DNA of 64,000 nucleotides from Paraglaciecola sp. L1A13 (GTDB lineage: Bacteria; Pseudomonadota; Gammaproteobacteria; Enterobacterales; Alteromonadaceae), in NCBI RefSeq assembly GCF_009796745.1, contig NZ_CP047024.1, forward strand, positions 2,480,001 through 2,544,000, written 5' to 3'. The notes under the pieces were generated by a model. That model was given only the letters and a program-made list of their open reading frames with translations. It was not told the DNA's origin and searched no databases. Positions 11,394 to 21,944 of the stretch are shown one piece after another (position 1 is the stretch's first letter; each line of letters opens with the position of its first letter). The translations under genes and the position numbers were made by a program.

Positions 11394-11445
11394 TAAAGTA
11401 TCTGGTTTCATCAACAACCTTTATATTGCTGATGAAACCATATCC

Positions 11446-12039
11446 TTATAAACTTTTTTGAATATAATCAAATATATCTACATCGAATTTTGTCAGTAGC
11501 TCAATAAGCGCGATTAACGGCAAGCCAACCAGCGTGTTTGGGTCTCGTCCTTCAAGGCTCGAAAATAAACAAATCCCTAGTCCTTCGCTTTTAAAACTCC
11601 CTGCACAGTCGTAAGGTGTTTCGACTTCTAGATATCGGGTAATGCTTTTCGGGGAAAGATGCTTAAAGGACACGTCGAAAGTTTCCACTATCGTTTCTTG
11701 CTTGCCAGTTTGACTGTCGCACAACGAAAGCCCGGTATAGAAGGTTACTGTTCGTCCACTTAAAAAAGTAAGTTGCTTAAATGCATTGCTGAAATTAGCT
11801 GGTTTACCCAGTATCTTCCCATCAACGCAAGCAACTTGATCAGAGCCAATCGCGATCCCTTGATGATGGGCGGCCACGGATGCAGCTTTGGCCAGCGACA
11901 AACGAGAAACGAGTTGTTCGGGTTTTTCATTTGTCAAAGGCGTTTCATCCACATCAGGCGACTCAGACGTGAAGGGAATACAAAGCTTGGCAAGCAATGA
12001 TTTACGATATAAAGAGCTTGAAGCAAGAATTAGTTTCAT
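11446..12039 (-). CDS. yceF: Maf/YceF nucleotide pyrophosphatase
   Basis: Start set at ATG 12039, giving the conserved N-terminus MKLILASSSLYRK; an upstream ATG at 12084 adds 15 residues unlike the family. The product is about 197 aa. Maf motifs are LASSS, PDVDE (in SPDVDET), IGSDQVA and GCI/CLFSSLEGRDPNTLVGLPL. The YceF branch hydrolyses m7GTP and related non-canonical nucleotides. It is divergent from yceD, the same arrangement as in many gammaproteobacteria. Confidence 0.9.
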   Translation of the reverse strand: MKLILASSSLYRKSLLAKLCIPFTSESPDVDETPLTNEKPEQLVSRLSLAKAASVAAHHQGIAIGSDQVACVDGKILGKPANFSNAFKQLTFLSGRTVTFYTGLSLCDSQTGKQETIVETFDVSFKHLSPKSITRYLEVETPYDCAGSFKSEGLGICLFSSLEGRDPNTLVGLPLIALIELLTKFDVDIFDYIQKSL

Positions 12040-12162
12040 CAAATTAGCGACCTGTATTATAATTGTCGGCCAACATAAAAGCATAAACTGCTTACTTTAC
12101 ATAGGACTTAAGATTATATTTTCTTTGACTAAACCCTTTTCAGCCTTTATCATGCGCGCGCT

Positions 12163-12690
12163 ATGCAGAAAGTAAAATTACCCAGACAGCTCGATCCTAT
12201 CAAAAGTGCCACAAAACGCTCTGAATATAAGGGTGTGATGTTAACGGCTGATATGCCGCGGTTGGTTGGTACGGTTGCTAGCATAGACGATGAAGTTGAA
12301 ATCGAAATGAAGTTTTTAAAAGACGAGCAGGGTCTTTCTTATTTCGAAGGTAAAATTCATTGTGGAACATCACTTATCTGTCAAAGATGTAATGGTGTTT
12401 TTACTCATCCTTTAGATGTGTCGTTTTGTTTCAGTCCTGTGCAGGGACTTGATGATGAAAAGACCGATGAGTTACCGGATATTTACGACCCGGTAGAGGT
12501 CAATGACCACGGAGAAGTCAATTTACTTCAATTATTTGAAGACGAAATGATTTTATCTTTGCCAATTGTCGCCCTTCATGCAGAGGAGGATTGCGGCACA
12601 AAAGCAAAGGACATGTCTTTCGGAAAAATTGAACCGGTCGATGAACGTCCAAACCCGTTCGCGGTTTTGAAAGAACTTAAGCGAGACTAG
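12163..12690 (+). CDS. yceD: YceD (DUF177), 23S rRNA-associated protein
   Basis: 175 aa, beginning [16 protein letters not shown] like E. coli YceD. A conserved ICQRCNG zinc-ribbon-like Cys pair lies near residue 75 and an acidic middle region follows. The family is conserved upstream of rpmF and implicated in 23S rRNA accumulation. It is 10 bp from rpmF and presumably co-transcribed. Confidence 0.9.
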   Translation: MQKVKLPRQLDPIKSATKRSEYKGVMLTADMPRLVGTVASIDDEVEIEMKFLKDEQGLSYFEGKIHCGTSLICQRCNGVFTHPLDVSFCFSPVQGLDDEKTDELPDIYDPVEVNDHGEVNLLQLFEDEMILSLPIVALHAEEDCGTKAKDMSFGKIEPVDERPNPFAVLKELKRD

Positions 12691-12700
12691 GAGCAAACTA

Positions 12701-12871
12701 ATGGCAGTACAAAAGAATCGTAAAACTCGTTCAAAGCGTGGCATGCGTCGTTCGCATGATTCGTTGGGAACTGCGACTATGTCTGTAGATTCAACATCAG
12801 GTGAGACGCATATTCGTCATCACATTACAGCTGATGGTTACTACAAAGGCAAAAAAGTTCTCTCATTATAA
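12701..12871 (+). CDS. rpmF: 50S ribosomal protein L32
   Basis: 56 aa: begins [20 protein letters not shown] and ends [11 protein letters not shown], the classic L32 sequence without the zinc cysteines that occur in other lineages. It starts with ATG preceded by AGGAGC. It lies between yceD and plsX, as expected. Confidence 0.97.
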   Translation: MAVQKNRKTRSKRGMRRSHDSLGTATMSVDSTSGETHIRHHITADGYYKGKKVLSL

Positions 12872-12883
12872 TTTGAGATAACT

Positions 12884-13909
12884 TTGCGTCATCTAACCTT
12901 AGCGTTAGATATTATGGGGGGCGATAACGGCCCCCATATTATTTTATCCGCTGCATTTAAAGCTCTCACTGAGTTCCCCCAGCTCCACTTGGTACTTTGT
13001 GGTGACGAAGGTGTAATCACATCTTGGTTAAAGCAACACCCTGACTTATCCCCTAATCGCTATATAATTGTGCATTGCAACCAACAGGTTTTAATGGACG
13101 ATAACCCCGTGTCCGCACTTCGGCATAAAAAAGATTCTTCAATGGCTTGTGCTATTAGGCATGTTAAAGACGGGTTGGCAGACGCGTGTGTCAGCGCAGG
13201 CAATACCGGTGCACTTCTAGCGATAGCATGTTCGCAATTAAAAACGTTGGCAGGTGTGAGCAGACCGGCTTTGGTTTCAAGCCTTCCTACCGCAAAAGGG
13301 CGTAAAGTCTTCTTGTTAGACTTAGGCGCAACCATACAATGCGATGCACAAACCTTATTTCAGAACGCAGTCATGGGCTCTGTATTAGCAGAACAAATTG
13401 CAGGCGTGGAAAAACCCCGTGTAGCTATTTTAAATGTAGGGGAAGAGCAAATTAAAGGTCCTGCTGCGATTAAGCAAGCCAATGCACTATTAACGGACAG
13501 TCATCAAGTGAATTATATAGGCTACGTCGAAGGTGACGATATTTTCAACGATATAGCAGATGTAATTGTAACGGACGGTTTCTCAGGAAATATTGCATTA
13601 AAGTCCTGCGAAGGTTTAGTTAAGTTATTGATTAAACAAATAAAACGTGATGCTCAACGCAACTTATTGAGCAAAATCATGGCAAAATTAGCTCGCCCTT
13701 TATTACGTCGACTTTATTTACGAGTGAACCCCGACCAGTATAACGGCGCTAGTCTGATAGGATTGCGCGGAATTGTGGTCAAGAGCCACGGAAACGCCTC
13801 TGATGAGGCATTTTTGTATGCTATTCGAGAAGCCGTTCAGGAGGCCAATCGACAAGTTCCCACTAAAATTAAAGATAAAATAGAAAACCTCTTGATGGAG
13901 CGCTCGTAA
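12884..13909 (+). CDS. plsX: Phosphate acyltransferase PlsX
   Basis: 341 aa. Converts acyl-ACP to acyl-phosphate at the membrane for phosphatidic acid synthesis. It begins LTLALDIMGGDNGP, and AGNTGALLA and VTDGFSGNIALKS are family signatures. TTG at 12884 is the only start that fits; it lies 12 bp after rpmF. fabH follows after 3 bp. Confidence 0.95.
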   Translation: MRHLTLALDIMGGDNGPHIILSAAFKALTEFPQLHLVLCGDEGVITSWLKQHPDLSPNRYIIVHCNQQVLMDDNPVSALRHKKDSSMACAIRHVKDGLADACVSAGNTGALLAIACSQLKTLAGVSRPALVSSLPTAKGRKVFLLDLGATIQCDAQTLFQNAVMGSVLAEQIAGVEKPRVAILNVGEEQIKGPAAIKQANALLTDSHQVNYIGYVEGDDIFNDIADVIVTDGFSGNIALKSCEGLVKLLIKQIKRDAQRNLLSKIMAKLARPLLRRLYLRVNPDQYNGASLIGLRGIVVKSHGNASDEAFLYAIREAVQEANRQVPTKIKDKIENLLMERS

Positions 13910-13912
13910 TTA

Positions 13913-14872
13913 ATGAATTCTAGAATAATTGGAACAGGTAGTTATTATCCAAGCGAAGTGCGCAGCAACGCAGATTTATCTCTTATGGTTGATACCTCAG
14001 ACGAATGGATAACGGACCGAACCGGTATAAAAGAACGTCGCATTATTGGCGCTCATGAAACCGCAGCGACCATGGGCTATGAAGCCAGTAAAAAGGCGCT
14101 AGAGGCCGCTGGTATAGACGCAAAATCACTCGATATGATCGTATGTGCTACTACGAGTGGCCGTCATTCATTACCCAGTACTGCCTGTGAAATTCAAAAA
14201 GCCTTAGATATAGACGGTATCCCAGCATTTGATGTAGCGGCCGCCTGTGCTGGTTATTGTTACGCATTGAGCGTAGCTGATCAGTACATTAAATCAGGCA
14301 TGGCTAAACGTATTTTGGTTATTGGAACAGACTGTTTAAGCCGAATGATCAGCCCAGAAGACAGAACCATGGTCATATTATTTGGAGACGCAGCTGGGGC
14401 TACTATTATCGAAGCAAGTGAAGAGCCTGGTATTCTTTCTACTCACATTCATGCTGCCGGCTCATACGGTGACTTACTTGCCATTGGTAATCCAACCCGT
14501 GGTGATGAATTATCCATTCACGAAAATTGGGGCACCATGAAAGGCAACGAAGTATTTCGTGTCGCGGTGACTAAATTGAGTGAAATTGTTGAGGAAACAC
14601 TCGCGGCCAACAATATGCAGAAATCTGATTTAGATTGGCTTGTTCCTCACCAAGCGAACTTTCGGATTATCAAGGCTACTGCTAAAAAATTAGATATGTC
14701 TCTTGATCAAGTCGTCATGACGTTAGAGCGCTATGGTAATACCTCAGCCGCTACCGTACCGACTGCATTAGATGAAGCGGTTCGTGATGGTAGAATCAAA
14801 CGTGGTCAAAATTTATTACTAGAAGCCTTTGGTGGCGGATTTGCTTGGGCATCAGCCCTGATTCGTTATTAA
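13913..14872 (+). CDS. fabH: 3-oxoacyl-ACP synthase III (KASIII)
   Basis: 319 aa. Starts fatty acid synthesis by condensing acetyl-CoA with malonyl-ACP. The active-site Cys is in [13 protein letters not shown] (about residue 112), His in [11 protein letters not shown] and Asn in RYGNTSAAT. The C-terminus [13 protein letters not shown] is typical. It overlaps functionally with plsX and fabD in the same run. Confidence 0.97.
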   Translation: MNSRIIGTGSYYPSEVRSNADLSLMVDTSDEWITDRTGIKERRIIGAHETAATMGYEASKKALEAAGIDAKSLDMIVCATTSGRHSLPSTACEIQKALDIDGIPAFDVAAACAGYCYALSVADQYIKSGMAKRILVIGTDCLSRMISPEDRTMVILFGDAAGATIIEASEEPGILSTHIHAAGSYGDLLAIGNPTRGDELSIHENWGTMKGNEVFRVAVTKLSEIVEETLAANNMQKSDLDWLVPHQANFRIIKATAKKLDMSLDQVVMTLERYGNTSAATVPTALDEAVRDGRIKRGQNLLLEAFGGGFAWASALIRY

Positions 14873-14939
14873 CAAGAAATTTTAAATTTACTAAGCTTAT
14901 ACAATTATAGATTTTAGTGAGCAATTGAAAGGAAGTTTT

Positions 14940-15869
14940 ATGTCAAAACGCGCGTGGGTGTTCCCAGGTCAGGGATCACAAACAGTGGGCATGTTGAAAG
15001 ACTTAGCGGAGAATTATCCGCAAGTAGAAGAAACATTTAGTCGCGCAAGTAAAGTGTTAGGTTATGATCTTTGGGATGTTGTACAAAATGACAAAACTCA
15101 AACGTTAGGCCAAACACAGGTTACCCAACCTGCTTTATTAGCAGCCAGCTACGCTATTTTCCAAGTACTAAAGGCCCAGGATGTCAATTTACCACATTAC
15201 CTAGCGGGTCATAGCCTTGGTGAATACTCAGCTTTAGTATGTTCAGGGGTATTGACCTTTGAAGACGGCATTAAATTAGTTGAAGCCCGTGGTCAATTTA
15301 TGCAACAAGCTGTACCTGAAGGTGTTGGCGCGATGTATGCCATAATTGGTTTGGACGATGCCAAAGTAATAAAGGCATGTGCTGAAGCTCAAACCGAAAC
15401 TCAACTAATTGTCTCAGCGGTCAACTTTAACTCTCCGGGCCAAGTGGTCATTGCAGGTAATGCAAAAGCCGCTGAAAAAGCAGCTGAATTATGCAAAGTA
15501 GCGGGAGCAAAACGCGCGTTGCCATTAGCCGTAAGCGTGCCATCACACTGTGCGTTAATGAAACCAGCGGCAGATAAGCTCGCTTCCTTATTTGATTCAA
15601 TAGAATTTAGCGCGCCGTCTATCCCTGTAATAAATAATGTTGATGTGGCAATTGAAACCACATCACAAGCAATTAAAACAGCGCTTTTACGACAGTTGTA
15701 TAGCCCTGTTCGCTGGACAGAAACGATTCAAAAACTTGCGTCGTTAGATGTTACTCAATTACATGAAATTGGTCCTGGCAAAGTACTAACGGGCCTGATT
15801 AAGCGCATTGATAAATCGTTAAGCTGTGACGCAGTTAATAACGCGGAAACAGTCTCCGTTATTCGTTAA
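14940..15869 (+). CDS. fabD: Malonyl-CoA:ACP transacylase
   Basis: Start set at ATG 14940 (MSKRAWVFPGQG), which has AGGAAG 6 nt upstream; a longer in-frame TTG at 14925 is less likely. About 309 aa. The nucleophile elbow is GHSLGEYSALV (Ser near residue 91), with SVPSHCALM and the catalytic His also present. Makes malonyl-ACP for fatty acid elongation. Confidence 0.96.
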   Translation: MSKRAWVFPGQGSQTVGMLKDLAENYPQVEETFSRASKVLGYDLWDVVQNDKTQTLGQTQVTQPALLAASYAIFQVLKAQDVNLPHYLAGHSLGEYSALVCSGVLTFEDGIKLVEARGQFMQQAVPEGVGAMYAIIGLDDAKVIKACAEAQTETQLIVSAVNFNSPGQVVIAGNAKAAEKAAELCKVAGAKRALPLAVSVPSHCALMKPAADKLASLFDSIEFSAPSIPVINNVDVAIETTSQAIKTALLRQLYSPVRWTETIQKLASLDVTQLHEIGPGKVLTGLIKRIDKSLSCDAVNNAETVSVIR

Positions 15870-15883
15870 TAAAGAGAAAATAC

Positions 15884-16621
15884 ATGTCTGGATTAGATGG
15901 AAAAATAGCATTGGTAACCGGTGCGAGTCGTGGTATTGGTAAAGCTATCGCTGAGCAATTGGTAAATGATGGTGCCACTGTTATCGGTACGGCTACTTCT
16001 GAAAACGGCGCGCAGGCAATCAGCGAATATCTAGGTGCAAATGGCAAGGGGATGGTACTGAATGTCTCTGAACCTGAGTCTATGACCACCTTGTTATCTG
16101 CTGTAGCTGAGCAGTTTGGTGTGATTGATATTTTAGTTAATAATGCTGGTATCACCCGCGATAATCTACTTATGCGCATGAAAGATCATGAGTGGCAAGA
16201 TATATTAAATACCAACCTTACGTCAGTATTTAATATGTCTAAAGCAGTTTTACGTGGCATGATGAAAAAACGTTGTGGTAGAATCATTAATATTGGTTCT
16301 GTTGTTGGTAGCACAGGTAATGCTGGTCAAGCTAACTATGCTGCAGCGAAAGCGGGTGTAATAGGCTTTAGTAAATCCATGGCACGTGAAGTTGCTTCTC
16401 GAGGCATTACGGTCAATGTGGTTGCGCCAGGTTTTATCGACACTGATATGACCAAAGCATTAAGTGACGACCAACGCGAAGCCATTTTTAAAGATATTCC
16501 AGCAAATCGCTTAGGCTCCGTTCAAGAAGTAGCTGCAGCGGTTGGCTTTTTAGCTAGTAATAGCGCCGCTTACATCACGGGTGAAACCTTACATGTAAAT
16601 GGTGGAATGTTTATGGGGTAG
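15884..16621 (+). CDS. fabG: 3-oxoacyl-ACP reductase
   Basis: 245 aa classical SDR. TGASRGIGKAIAE binds NADPH, NNAGITRDNLL follows, and the catalytic Ser/Tyr/Lys are seen as IGSVVG and NYAAAKAG. The C-terminus HVNGGMFMG is typical of FabG. It is 14 bp after fabD. Confidence 0.97.
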   Translation: MSGLDGKIALVTGASRGIGKAIAEQLVNDGATVIGTATSENGAQAISEYLGANGKGMVLNVSEPESMTTLLSAVAEQFGVIDILVNNAGITRDNLLMRMKDHEWQDILNTNLTSVFNMSKAVLRGMMKKRCGRIINIGSVVGSTGNAGQANYAAAKAGVIGFSKSMAREVASRGITVNVVAPGFIDTDMTKALSDDQREAIFKDIPANRLGSVQEVAAAVGFLASNSAAYITGETLHVNGGMFMG

Positions 16622-16802
16622 TGTGTTTAACTAACAAACTTGTTGTTAAAACATCACTTGCCTGTTATTTTTTAGTTAATTATTGTATTGTTTTAGTGGT
16701 TCGACCAGTAAAAAACTTCAATGTCTTGCTTGCAAGGCAGAGGGTTGGTGAATACACTACTCGAAATTTATATCTAGCGACTTTTAAGGGAAAACTAGAA
16801 TT
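16622..16802 (+). promoter_or_regulatory. acpP upstream region
   Basis: A 181-bp A+T-rich space before acpP. acpP usually has its own strong promoter inside the fab cluster, and this gap fits that; I could not assign the hexamers with confidence. GGGAAAACTAG upstream of the ATG at 16803 supplies a weak ribosome-binding site. Confidence 0.4.
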
Positions 16803-17042
16803 ATGAGTGACATCGAAGAACGCGTTAAAAAAATCATTATTGAACAACTTGGTGTTAAAGAAGAAGAAGTAAAATCAGAAGCCTCGTTTGTTGATGATCT
16901 AGGTGCGGATTCTCTAGACACAGTTGAATTGGTTATGGCTTTGGAAGAGGAATTCGATACAGAAATTCCTGATGAAGAAGCAGAAAAAATTACCACAGTT
17001 CAATCTGCAATTGACTACGTTAACGCTCACAAAGACGCGTAA
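16803..17042 (+). CDS. acpP: Acyl carrier protein
   Basis: 79 aa, strongly acidic. The phosphopantetheine site is the Ser in [10 protein letters not shown] (about residue 38). It carries acyl chains for all enzymes of the neighbouring fab cluster. A strong terminator follows at 17055. Confidence 0.98.
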   Translation: MSDIEERVKKIIIEQLGVKEEEVKSEASFVDDLGADSLDTVELVMALEEEFDTEIPDEEAEKITTVQSAIDYVNAHKDA

Positions 17043-17054
17043 ACAGTTTTTAAA

Positions 17055-17085
17055 AACGGCTCTTTCTGAGCCGTTTCTTTTATCT
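17055..17085 (+). terminator. Terminator between acpP and fabF
   Basis: A 9-bp stem (17055-17063 with 17069-17077) with TTTCT loop, followed by a T-rich tract. It probably attenuates read-through from the abundant acpP message into fabF. Confidence 0.85.
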
Positions 17086-17120
17086 AATACACCAAATTCA
17101 AATTACGTTCGGAGGCCAAA

Positions 17121-18359
17121 GTGGCTAAACGTCGGGTTGTAGTAACCGGTCTTGGCGTACTCTCTCCTGTGGGCAATGATTATGCTTCCACGTGGCAGAA
17201 TATCGTCAACGGTAAAAGTGGTATCGGTCCAATTACGGTTTTTGATGCATCGGAATATACGACGCATTTTGCAGGTGAAGTAAAAGGCTTCAATGTTGAA
17301 GACTACATCGCCAAAAAAGAAACCAAGAAAATGGATAAGTTTATTCAATTTGGCGTTGCTGCAGGAATGCAAGCTTTAGCTGATTCAGGTCTTGAGATTA
17401 CTGAAAAAAATGCATCACGAGTTGGTGTCGCAATTGGATCGGGTATTGGTGGTTTAAGTTTGATTGAAGAAAACCACACCAAGTTGGTTAATTCAGGTCC
17501 CAAACGTATATCACCGTTTTTTGTACCCGCCACGATCACCAACATGATTTCAGGTTTTCTGTCAATTATGAAAGGTTTGAAAGGCCCTAATTTAAACATT
17601 GTGACGGCTTGTACCACAGGTGTACATAATATGGGCGTAGCAGCACGTCTTATTGCCTACGGTGATGCTGACGCAATGTTAGCGGGCGGAGCTGAGGCAT
17701 CTATATGCCCGTTAGGCTTAGGTGGTTTTGCGGCAGCCAGAGCGCTATCTACGCGTAATGACGCGCCTGAGATTGCGAGCCGCCCTTGGGATAAAGACCG
17801 TGACGGTTTTGTTATGGGCGAGGGCGCTGGTGTCGTTATGCTAGAAGAGTATGAATCGGCAAAAGCCCGAGGCGCAAAGATTTACGCAGAACTTGTCGGC
17901 TTCGGAATGAGCGGTGACGCTTATCATATGACCTCACCACCTGAAAATGGTGAAGGTGCTGCAGCGGCTATGCAAAACGCATTAAATGATGCATCACTTA
18001 ATGCGCGACAAGTCGGTTATATCAATGCTCACGGTACCTCCACTCAAGCGGGTGATGTTGCTGAAGTCGCGGCAGTAAAAAGTATTTTCGAAGGATACGC
18101 TAATAAAGTGTTAGTCAGTTCGACTAAATCTATGACTGGGCATTTACTTGGCGCAGCTGGTGCGGTAGAAGCTATTTTCACCATTTTGGCGTTGCGCGAT
18201 CAAGTAGCTCCTCCAACCATAAACTTAGACACCCCTGGTGAAGGTTGCGATCTTGATTTTGTGCCCCACGAAACGCGTTCGGTCAAAATGGAATATGCCC
18301 TGTGTAATTCATTTGGATTCGGCGGTACAAATGGTTCGTTATTGTTTAAAAAAGTTTAA
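17121..18359 (+). CDS. fabF: 3-oxoacyl-ACP synthase II (KASII)
   Basis: 412 aa with GTG start preceded by GGAGG. The catalytic Cys is in [13 protein letters not shown], and the two His are in [11 protein letters not shown] and [12 protein letters not shown]. It elongates acyl-ACPs and tunes cis-vaccenate content. It is the last fab gene of the run before the terminator at 18397. Confidence 0.97.
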   Translation: MAKRRVVVTGLGVLSPVGNDYASTWQNIVNGKSGIGPITVFDASEYTTHFAGEVKGFNVEDYIAKKETKKMDKFIQFGVAAGMQALADSGLEITEKNASRVGVAIGSGIGGLSLIEENHTKLVNSGPKRISPFFVPATITNMISGFLSIMKGLKGPNLNIVTACTTGVHNMGVAARLIAYGDADAMLAGGAEASICPLGLGGFAAARALSTRNDAPEIASRPWDKDRDGFVMGEGAGVVMLEEYESAKARGAKIYAELVGFGMSGDAYHMTSPPENGEGAAAAMQNALNDASLNARQVGYINAHGTSTQAGDVAEVAAVKSIFEGYANKVLVSSTKSMTGHLLGAAGAVEAIFTILALRDQVAPPTINLDTPGEGCDLDFVPHETRSVKMEYALCNSFGFGGTNGSLLFKKV

Positions 18360-18396
18360 TTATTAACCATTAATACAACTTTATTAGTAACCAGAC

Positions 18397-18434
18397 AAAG
18401 CCTGTAATATCATTGCTATTACAGGCTTTTTTTC
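18397..18434 (+). terminator. Rho-independent terminator of fabF
   Basis: A 13-bp near-perfect stem beginning AAAGCCTGTAATA and closing TATTACAGGCTTT, followed by a T run. It separates fabF from pabC. Confidence 0.92.
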
Positions 18435-18469
18435 GTTTAGATTAATACGACTCACTGCAAAGATATCTC

Positions 18470-19291
18470 ATGATTGTAAATGGATTACCCGCCTTAGAAA
18501 TTGATATCGCTGACAGAGCAATACAATACGGCGATGGGTGTTTTACCACAATGGTAGTAAGGCACGGTGAAATAGAGCTCTGGAGCGCACATTTGGAGCG
18601 CTTAAAGCACTGCTGTGAACGCTTATATATTCCATTTAGCAATTGGGATGAACTCACTCAATCTGCATTGAATTGCGCGCGAAGTGAAACCCTCGCCGTA
18701 TTGAAAGTATTGATTTCTCGCGGTTCTGGCGGACGCGGTTATAGCCCCATTGGCGCAAATCACCCAGTGTATATCATTACTCGTCACGCCATGCCAATAC
18801 AGTATGGTAATTGGCAAGAAATGGGGATCGAGTTAAATGTCAGCAATATCACTCTGGCTAAACAACCTCTGTTAGCAGGGTTGAAACATTTAAATCGATT
18901 AGAGCAAGTTTTTATCAAACGTGAACTTGCCCTTGACGCATTTCATGACTGTATTGTGCTGGACACCGACGACATCATCGTTGAATCATCTGTCGGTAAT
19001 CTCTTTTGGTTTAATGAAAACGCTTGGTTTACACCATCACTTACTTTTAGTGGTGTTGAAGGGGTCATGCGTAACCATATTATTGATTATTTTACCCTTA
19101 ATGGTATTGCTATTCATCAATGTCGGGAGGGGTTAAGCAATTTGCAATCGGCTAGCGAAGTATTCGTATGTAATAGCTTAATGGGTGTGGTACCGGTCAA
19201 TGCAATCGAATATGCTGATGGGCATCGAGCTTATTATCGAACTGATAAAACCCGTCAAGTGCAACAAGAAGTAACCCATCATCGTGTCTAA
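18470..19291 (+). CDS. pabC: 4-amino-4-deoxychorismate lyase
   Basis: 273 aa fold-type IV PLP enzyme that releases pyruvate from aminodeoxychorismate to give p-aminobenzoate for folate. The PLP lysine is in AGLKHLNRLEQV, and YGDGCFTT near the N-terminus and ESSVGNLFW are family motifs. The order pabC-mltG-tmk-holB-tatD is the conserved gammaproteobacterial one. Confidence 0.93.
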   Translation: MIVNGLPALEIDIADRAIQYGDGCFTTMVVRHGEIELWSAHLERLKHCCERLYIPFSNWDELTQSALNCARSETLAVLKVLISRGSGGRGYSPIGANHPVYIITRHAMPIQYGNWQEMGIELNVSNITLAKQPLLAGLKHLNRLEQVFIKRELALDAFHDCIVLDTDDIIVESSVGNLFWFNENAWFTPSLTFSGVEGVMRNHIIDYFTLNGIAIHQCREGLSNLQSASEVFVCNSLMGVVPVNAIEYADGHRAYYRTDKTRQVQQEVTHHRV

Positions 19292-19309
19292 TATTAAAGT
19301 GGCGGTATT

Positions 19310-20311
19310 GTGAAAATTAATGTTATTAAAACAACCTCATGGTTGATTACTTTAACTGTCGTCACCTTAATGACAGGCTATTATTATCTTCAACAACAGG
19401 CTGAAAAACCTTTACAACTCCAGCAGCCAACATTGCTTAGTATCGATAAAGGTCAATTTTCAAATAGTATCCTCAGTCAGTTAAAACAGCAGGCACTTAT
19501 CGAACACACTCTCGGGTTAAAAGTCATGTTAAAGCTAATGCCTGAATTAACCAACGTCAAAGCCGGAACCTATGAATTGCTGCCGGGAATGAACGGTATT
19601 GATGTTTTTCGCCTGATTGCTAGCGGCAAGGAAAAGCAATTTGCTATCACCCTTATTGAAGGGCTTAGGTGGCAAGATTGGCGCAAACAAATTGTTACCC
19701 ATTCTCATATTATCGTTAACGATGATTTTGAAGATAAAGTTGTTCGATTAACCCATGACCTAACTGGCAACACGTTAGAGGGTTGGTTATTACCCGACAC
19801 CTATTACTTTGTTGCGGGCACATCCGCGTTTACTATCGTCCAAAGGGCGCACAATGAAATGCAAAGTGCGTTAAAAAATCTATGGCAACAAAGAGAGCAA
19901 AATCTCCCCTATACATCGGCCTATGATGCCTTGATAATGGCATCTATTATCGAGAAAGAAACAGCTCGTGCTGATGAGCGTGAACGTATAGCGGGTGTGT
20001 TTGTTAATCGCCTAAGACTTAATATGCGTCTGCAAACGGATCCGACCGTTATTTACGGAATTGGCGAGCAGTTTGATGGCAATATTAGGCGCAAGGACTT
20101 ACGCACCGCTACACCCTACAATACCTACATCATTAAAGGCTTAACGCCCACGCCTATTGCGATGCCAAGTCTATTAGCTATCTATGCGGCCTTGAATCCA
20201 TTACCAACTGATGAGTTATATTTTGTATCCAAAGGGGATGGCAGTCACCATTTTTCAACTACCTTGCAAGAGCACAATCAGGCAGTGCGCAAGTATCAAT
20301 TAAACCATTAA
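19310..20311 (+). CDS. mltG: Endolytic murein transglycosylase
   Basis: 333 aa, GTG start. A single N-terminal membrane helix (about residues 9-27) is followed by a LysM-like region and the YceG domain. The catalytic Glu is in ASIIEKETA (about residue 221), and LQTDPTVIYG and YNTYIIKGLTPTPI are diagnostic. It cleaves nascent glycan strands in the periplasm and sets their length. Confidence 0.95.
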   Translation: MKINVIKTTSWLITLTVVTLMTGYYYLQQQAEKPLQLQQPTLLSIDKGQFSNSILSQLKQQALIEHTLGLKVMLKLMPELTNVKAGTYELLPGMNGIDVFRLIASGKEKQFAITLIEGLRWQDWRKQIVTHSHIIVNDDFEDKVVRLTHDLTGNTLEGWLLPDTYYFVAGTSAFTIVQRAHNEMQSALKNLWQQREQNLPYTSAYDALIMASIIEKETARADERERIAGVFVNRLRLNMRLQTDPTVIYGIGEQFDGNIRRKDLRTATPYNTYIIKGLTPTPIAMPSLLAIYAALNPLPTDELYFVSKGDGSHHFSTTLQEHNQAVRKYQLNH

Positions 20312-20346
20312 TCAGAAAGTCATTTAGCGATAAAGGAAGTGTAGTT

Positions 20347-20976
20347 TTGATCCCAACAGGTAAATTTATAGTTATTGAAGGCTTAGAGGGGGCAGGTAAA
20401 AGTACCGCCGTAAGCATCGTCAAAACCTGTATTGAACAAGCAGGCCACAGCCTGATCTGTACCCGCGAGCCTGGTGGTACAGCGATGGCTGAAGCCATTC
20501 GTGAATGTGTTAAAAAAGATTGGCAAGACGAAACAGTTACTACTGAAGCTGAGTTACTATTGATGTACGCTGCCAGAGCCCAGTTATTGTTTAACGTCAT
20601 TCACCCAGCCCTTAAAAAAGGAGACTGGGTGCTAGGCGATCGCCACGACATGTCGTCTCAGGCTTATCAAGGGGGCGGGCGAGAGATCCCGCAATCATTG
20701 ATACAGCCCCTTAGAGAAATAACATTAAAAGGTTTTACCCCAGATTTCACTTTATATCTTGATGTTGAACCCAGTGAAGGCTTAAAGCGCGCACGAGGCA
20801 GAGGTGAGCTTGATCGTATTGAACAGCTCGATATTTCATTTTTTGAACGTACCAGAGCACGTTACCTAAGTATTGCTCAGCAGGATCCAAATTGCGTCAT
20901 CATCAATACCATGCAATCAATGGAACAAGTACACCATGATATTAAGCATGCCATGCAACAGTTTTTGGCGGTTTAG
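20347..20976 (+). CDS. tmk: Thymidylate kinase
   Basis: 209 aa, TTG start after GGAAG. The P-loop is EGLEGAGKST (residues 10-19), the DR(H/Y) motif is GDRHDMSS and the lid has RGRGELDRIE. Phosphorylates dTMP to dTDP. The stop is 1 bp before the holB start. Confidence 0.95.
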   Translation: MIPTGKFIVIEGLEGAGKSTAVSIVKTCIEQAGHSLICTREPGGTAMAEAIRECVKKDWQDETVTTEAELLLMYAARAQLLFNVIHPALKKGDWVLGDRHDMSSQAYQGGGREIPQSLIQPLREITLKGFTPDFTLYLDVEPSEGLKRARGRGELDRIEQLDISFFERTRARYLSIAQQDPNCVIINTMQSMEQVHHDIKHAMQQFLAV

Positions 20977-20977
20977 T

Positions 20978-21874
20978 ATGTATTCTTGGTTACAGGGATC
21001 TTTACAGCAATTATATCAGCGAGCTGCCCAGCATAAATTACATCATGCACTATTGTTAAAAGGTCTTAAAGGCATTGGTAAAGGTGATTTTACTGAACAA
21101 TTGGGCCGCTATTTGCTGTGTTCAAACAAACAAGTTGTTGCACAAACAGAAGCTGCGCCGTGCGGACTTTGTCAATCATGCTTATTACTCAATGCGGGTA
21201 ATCATCCTGACCTATATGAAATCCGCTCTGATAAGCAAATAGGCGTAGATGCAATTCGGGAAGCGATCAAGAAACTGTCGGGTTCCTCTCAGTTATCAGG
21301 AGCCAAAGTCTTGGTGATCCATGACGCACATACTATGACCGAATCCAGTGCAAATGCGTTGCTTAAGACGCTTGAAGAGCCCACCAATAATACCTTTTTA
21401 TTATTGCTCAGTGACCAAACTGAGCGCTTGTTACCGACGATATTGAGTCGTTGCGAGAAGGTTGCTTTGCCAAGCCCGACCAAACAGGCTTGTATAGATT
21501 GGTTAGTCCAACAAGGCTATCAAAATGTCGATGAAGCCATGTTACGCTTATACGGTGCTTCACCATTGTTGTTGGTTGAGAGGCTCGTTACCCCACCTAA
21601 AATAAGCTATCAAGATGTGGCCCGTGGAATTGAATCCTTGCAAGCTGGGTCGGCAGACCCTGCTGATCTTGCTACTAAGTGGCAAGATGACGCAATTAAT
21701 ATGGTTAAGTGGCTGCAGATTTGGTTACTTGAAAAATTAAAAAAAGGGCCTAACAACCCAGAGTCTTTATGGCAGATGCATAAGCTGTGTGTCAGCGCCA
21801 ATGAACAATTACGTAATCCTGGGGTCAATAAAACCCTAGTATTGGTCAATATATTACAGTCGATGGTAAAGTAA
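20978..21874 (+). CDS. holB: DNA polymerase III subunit delta'
   Basis: Start set at ATG 20978 (MYSWLQGSLQQLYQRA), directly after tmk; an in-frame ATG at 20873 lies inside tmk. About 298 aa. The clamp-loader AAA+ fold has a degenerate P-loop region LLKGLKGIGKGDF, a zinc-binding CGLCQSC...NHPD module and the SRC box ILSRCEKV. The C-terminal collar domain is less conserved. Confidence 0.93.
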   Translation: MYSWLQGSLQQLYQRAAQHKLHHALLLKGLKGIGKGDFTEQLGRYLLCSNKQVVAQTEAAPCGLCQSCLLLNAGNHPDLYEIRSDKQIGVDAIREAIKKLSGSSQLSGAKVLVIHDAHTMTESSANALLKTLEEPTNNTFLLLLSDQTERLLPTILSRCEKVALPSPTKQACIDWLVQQGYQNVDEAMLRLYGASPLLLVERLVTPPKISYQDVARGIESLQAGSADPADLATKWQDDAINMVKWLQIWLLEKLKKGPNNPESLWQMHKLCVSANEQLRNPGVNKTLVLVNILQSMVK

Positions 21875-21944
21875 TATTTTAGCGGTATTCAATAGGTCTT
21901 GCCGTTAACGCAGGCTGATCAACTTTTTAAAATAGGAAAATTTC